The notes under the pieces are model-generated. The model was given only the letters and a program-made list of their open reading frames with translations, did no database searches and had not been told where the DNA came from. The translations under genes were made by a program, and so were the position numbers. Below, in pieces: positions 7,524-10,060 of a stretch of DNA of 10,060 bases. The stretch spans positions 1 to 10,060 of the forward strand of contig JAJZRT010000085.1 in assembly GCA_021802595.1 (NCBI GenBank), read 5' to 3'. This DNA comes from Pseudomonadota bacterium (GTDB lineage Bacteria > Pseudomonadota > Gammaproteobacteria > Burkholderiales > Thiobacillaceae). Each line of letters opens with the position of its first letter. Positions within the stretch are counted from its first letter, which is position 1.

Positions 7524-8226
7524 GTCTCCGGCGATCCTCATCGAGGGCATCACCAAGCGCTACGGCAGCGGCAGCACCGCGGTCGACGCGCTGAAAGGCG
7601 TCGACATGACGGTCTGGCCCGGCGAGGTTGTCGGTCTGATCGGGCCGTCTGGCTCCGGCAAGAGCACGCTGCTGAAATGCCTGGGCGCGGTGATCGAGCC
7701 GACTGACGGCCGTTTTACGCTGGGCGGCGAGGTGGTTTTCGACAGCGGCTGGAAGACCCGCGACCTGCGTGCGTTGCGCCGTGACCGCATCGGTTTCGTG
7801 TTTCAGGCCCCCTATCTGATTCCGTTCCTCGATGCCACGGACAATGTCGCGCTGCTACCGATGCTGGCGGGTCAATCGAACGGGGCCGCGCGCGCAACTG
7901 CGCTGGAAATGCTCACTGCGCTCGACGTGCAGCATCGTGCACAGGCGCGCATCGCCGAACTATCGGGCGGCGAGCAGCAGCGGGTGGCGATCGCGCGGGC
8001 CCTCGTCAACAGGCCGCCGATCGTATTGGCCGACGAGCCGACCGCGCCGCTCGACAGCGAACGTGCGCTCACTGTGGTGAAGATACTCAACCGGCTGGCG
8101 CAGGAATTCCGCACCGCGATCATTGTCGTTACACACGACGAAAAGATCATTCCCACCTTCAAACGCATTTACCATATCCGCGACGGCAAGACCTATGAAG
8201 AAGCGGGCGAAGGACGAACGATATGA
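7516..8226 (+). CDS. ABC transporter ATP-binding protein (MacB/LolD/DevA type)
   Basis: This is the cytoplasmic ATPase that drives the permease encoded upstream. Counting from GTG 7516 (236 residues), the motifs are Walker A GPSGSGKST (43-51), Q-loop Gln97 in FVFQAPYLIPF, signature LSGGEQQRVAIARAL (149-163), Walker B IVLADEPTAPLD (169-180) with Glu174, and H-loop His207 in VVTHDE. All catalytic residues are present. The usual DEPTGNLD is DEPTAPLD here, a mild variation. GGAGG at 7505-7509 decides the start: TTG at 7513 would leave only 3 nt spacing, GTG at 7516 leaves 6. Either choice overlaps the permease end, by 8 or 11 nt, and the gene ends in an ATGA overlap with the next gene. Specificity for the neighbouring permease is inferred from position. 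Confidence 0.93.
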   Translation: MAESPAILIEGITKRYGSGSTAVDALKGVDMTVWPGEVVGLIGPSGSGKSTLLKCLGAVIEPTDGRFTLGGEVVFDSGWKTRDLRALRRDRIGFVFQAPYLIPFLDATDNVALLPMLAGQSNGAARATALEMLTALDVQHRAQARIAELSGGEQQRVAIARALVNRPPIVLADEPTAPLDSERALTVVKILNRLAQEFRTAIIVVTHDEKIIPTFKRIYHIRDGKTYEEAGEGRTI

Positions 8227-9659
8227 AACTGACCTTCCTCGGCGCCGCACGCGAAGTGACCGGTTCCAGCTATCTGGTGGACGCGGATGGCGTGCGCTTC
8301 CTGGTGGACTGCGGCATGTTCCAGGGCGGGCGGGAGACGCGCGAAAAAAACCGCCGCGCGTTCATGTTCGATCCGCGCACGATCGATTTCGTCATCCTCA
8401 CCCACGCCCACATCGACCATTCCGGGCTGCTGCCGCGGCTGGTCGCGCTCGGCTTCAAGGGGACCGTCCACGCCACCCGCGCCACCTGCGACCTGCTGGG
8501 CGTGATGCTGCCGGATTCGGCGCATATCCAGGAGAAGGAAGCGGAATACCAGAACCTCAACCGCTTCCGCCAGGGCATGGCCGCCAGCGAAGGGAAGGCG
8601 CGCCGCGCCTCCCCCCCGCGCGACACGGCGCCGCTGTATACGGTTGCGCAGGCGCAGGCCTCGCTGAAGCGCCTGAACCCGGTCGACTACGATCTGGAAA
8701 TCGCGCCGCATCCGCAGGTGCGCTGTACCTTCCGCGATGCCGGCCACATCCTCGGTTCGGCGATCGTCGAGGTATGGGTGGGCGACGGCTCGCGCCGCCG
8801 CAAGATCGTGTTTTCCGGCGATCTCGGCCAGCCCGCACGGCCGCTGCTGCGCGACCCCACCTACATTCAGGATGCAGACTACCTGCTGGTCGAGTCGACC
8901 TATGGCGACCGCGATCACAAGAGCATGGAAGCAACGCAGGACGAGCTGGTCGAGGCGATCACCAACACGATCGAACGGAAGGGTGGCAACGTCGTCGTTC
9001 CCGCCTTCGCGGTGGGGCGCACCCAGGACATGCTCTACCTGCTGGCCGACCTGACGCGGCAGGCGCGCATTCCCAGGCTTTCGGTGTTCGTCGATTCGCC
9101 GATGGCCACTGCCGCCACCGAAATCACCTACCGCCATATGGAACTGCTCGATGCCGAAACGCACGCGCTGATGGGCCGGCACGGCGGCGCGCAATATTTC
9201 CGCAAGCTCGAGTTCGTCGAGGACGTCGAGGAGTCGAAGGCACTCGACCGCATCCACGGGGGCGCCGTCATCATTTCGGCGAGCGGCATGTGCGAGGCCG
9301 GCCGCATCAAGTTCCACCTGCGGGCCAACCTGCCGCGCCGCGAGTCGACCGTGCTCATCACCGGCTTCCAGGCCGCCGGGACCTTCGGCCGCCGGCTGGT
9401 CGACGGCGCCCGGCGGGTGCGCCTGCTGGGCGAGGACATCCCGGTGCGCGCCGACCTCTATACCCTGGGCGGGCTGTCGGCGCACGCCGACCGTACCGCG
9501 CTGCTCGCCTGGCTGGGCCACTTCCGCAGCAAACCGCGCCGGGTGTTCGTGGTGCATGGCGAAGACGCGGTGGCGAGCGGGTTCGCAACCGAGTTGCAGG
9601 CGCGGTTCGGCTGGGACGCGGTGGCCCCGGCCCCGGGCCAGAGCGTCCTCCTCGAGTGA
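8223..9659 (+). CDS. Metallo-beta-lactamase-fold / beta-CASP protein, probable ribonuclease
   Basis: The 478-residue protein resembles bacterial beta-CASP nucleases such as Thermus TTHA0252. Its N-terminal MKLTFLGAAREVTGSSYLV and DCGMFQGG are typical. Zinc ligands are visible: HAHIDH (61-66), His175 in DAGHILGS, Asp200 in FSGDLG and His445 in VHGE. The beta-CASP insertion (about 222-400) includes ESTYGDRDH (224-232), VPAFAVGRTQDMLYLL (259-274), VDSPMA and ISASGMCEAGRI (351-362). LGGLSAHADR (416-424) closes the active site with His421. Family members cut RNA by endo- and/or exonucleolytic action with two metal ions in the cytoplasm. About 40 extra residues near 102-150 are absent from TTHA0252. 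ATG overlaps the ATPase stop (ATGA), so it is translationally coupled to the exporter. Its RNA targets and the reason for the linkage are unknown. Confidence 0.9.
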   Translation: MKLTFLGAAREVTGSSYLVDADGVRFLVDCGMFQGGRETREKNRRAFMFDPRTIDFVILTHAHIDHSGLLPRLVALGFKGTVHATRATCDLLGVMLPDSAHIQEKEAEYQNLNRFRQGMAASEGKARRASPPRDTAPLYTVAQAQASLKRLNPVDYDLEIAPHPQVRCTFRDAGHILGSAIVEVWVGDGSRRRKIVFSGDLGQPARPLLRDPTYIQDADYLLVESTYGDRDHKSMEATQDELVEAITNTIERKGGNVVVPAFAVGRTQDMLYLLADLTRQARIPRLSVFVDSPMATAATEITYRHMELLDAETHALMGRHGGAQYFRKLEFVEDVEESKALDRIHGGAVIISASGMCEAGRIKFHLRANLPRRESTVLITGFQAAGTFGRRLVDGARRVRLLGEDIPVRADLYTLGGLSAHADRTALLAWLGHFRSKPRRVFVVHGEDAVASGFATELQARFGWDAVAPAPGQSVLLE

Positions 9660-10060
9660 GCCCGGCGCCGGTGGGCCGCCCCCATCCTTCGCCCGGCATC
9701 GTGCTGCTGGCCTTGCTGGGCCTGGCGGGTCACGCGCGGGCCGCCTCGGTGGCCGACTGGGAAGGCTGCAGCGCGATCCCGGCGGACGCCGAGCGGCTGG
9801 CGTGCTACGACCGCGTGTCAGGGCGTTCGCAACTTGAGACCGTTCCGCAGGTCGAGGCCAAACCCGCGCCGCAGCTTGCCGCGGCGCCTGCGCTGGCGCA
9901 AGCCGTGCCACCGGAACCGAAGCTGCTTTCTGCGCTGTCGCGCCACTGGGAACTGGACGACGAAGCCAAGCAGGGGGCTTTCCTGTTCCAGCCCCACCGC
10001 CCCAACTATTTCCTGCCCGTCAAATACAGCAACGCACCCAACGACTCCCCGTTCCAGAAT
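9656..10060 (+). CDS. pldA: Outer-membrane phospholipase A (PldA-like), 5' part only
   Basis: The frame runs open to the window edge (135 codons). A signal peptide is visible, with hydrophobic IVLLALLGLAG at about 15-25 and likely cleavage after ARA (27-29). It is followed by WEGCSAIPADAERLACYDRV with Cys38 and Cys50, a possible disulfide pair. A Pro/Ala linker (about 60-90) leads to SRHWELDDEAKQGAFLFQPHRPNYFLPVKYSN (95-126). That last block matches the start of the PldA beta-barrel, where E. coli has FTLYPYDTNYLIY. PldA hydrolyses acyl chains of phospholipids misplaced in the outer leaflet. The catalytic His/Ser lie beyond the window. GTG 9656 overlaps the previous stop (GTGA) and is the likeliest start; GTG 9671 or 9701 are alternatives, the last leaving little signal peptide. 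No strong ribosome-binding site is seen, consistent with coupling. Confidence 0.8.
   Translation, partial: MSPAPVGRPHPSPGIVLLALLGLAGHARAASVADWEGCSAIPADAERLACYDRVSGRSQLETVPQVEAKPAPQLAAAPALAQAVPPEPKLLSALSRHWELDDEAKQGAFLFQPHRPNYFLPVKYSNAPNDSPFQN

Noticed and set aside
6255..7556. Minus-strand open frame opposite the ABC permease
   Set aside because: It is a low-complexity Arg/His/Asp-rich shadow with no start signal.
8193..9911. Very long minus-strand open frame (about 570 codons) opposite the beta-CASP gene
   Set aside because: It is a GC-rich antisense shadow; no recognisable motif, while the plus strand has full active-site motifs.

Overview
The window (about 65% GC by eye) looks like a chromosomal segment of a betaproteobacterium. 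The signs are the GroES/GroEL sequences, the pairing of a sigma32-type promoter with a CIRCE operator, a WHPCTQMK-type BioA, a Sec-exported DsrE-family protein and a PldA-type outer-membrane phospholipase. A sulfur-oxidising or otherwise respiratory relative of Thiobacillus/Sulfuricella is possible, but this rests on gene flavour and not on a marker gene. I see no transposase, integrase, tRNA, rRNA or CRISPR array. Both edge genes are cut by the window, not broken.

Left part, minus strand (1-2236): a DsrE-family periplasmic protein, then the groES-groEL chaperonin operon. The groESL control region is compact: a sigma32-like promoter (CTTGAAA-N13-CCCC) overlaps a sigma70-like reading of the same DNA and abuts a perfect CIRCE inverted repeat, the HrcA operator. 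groEL runs off the left edge after 394 codons.

Middle (2237-3975): a 425-bp divergent intergenic region, then a stand-alone bioA (biotin biosynthesis, plus strand).

Right part, plus strand (3986-10060): a tightly packed seven-gene run. It encodes a TetR-family regulator with a good promoter and an inverted-repeat operator candidate, a Sec-exported c-type cytochrome with a C-terminal CVACH haem site, a membrane fusion protein, a MacB/DevC-type ABC permease, its ATPase, a beta-CASP metallo-beta-lactamase-fold ribonuclease-like protein, and the start of an outer-membrane phospholipase A. Four of the six junctions overlap, one leaves 6 nt and one 17 nt, so the run is very probably one regulated transcript. 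The core is an inner-membrane ABC exporter with a periplasmic adaptor and no TolC-type outer-membrane channel in view. Grouping that exporter with a haem protein, an RNase-like enzyme and an envelope phospholipase is the most unusual feature here. A joint role in envelope or redox stress is inference only.
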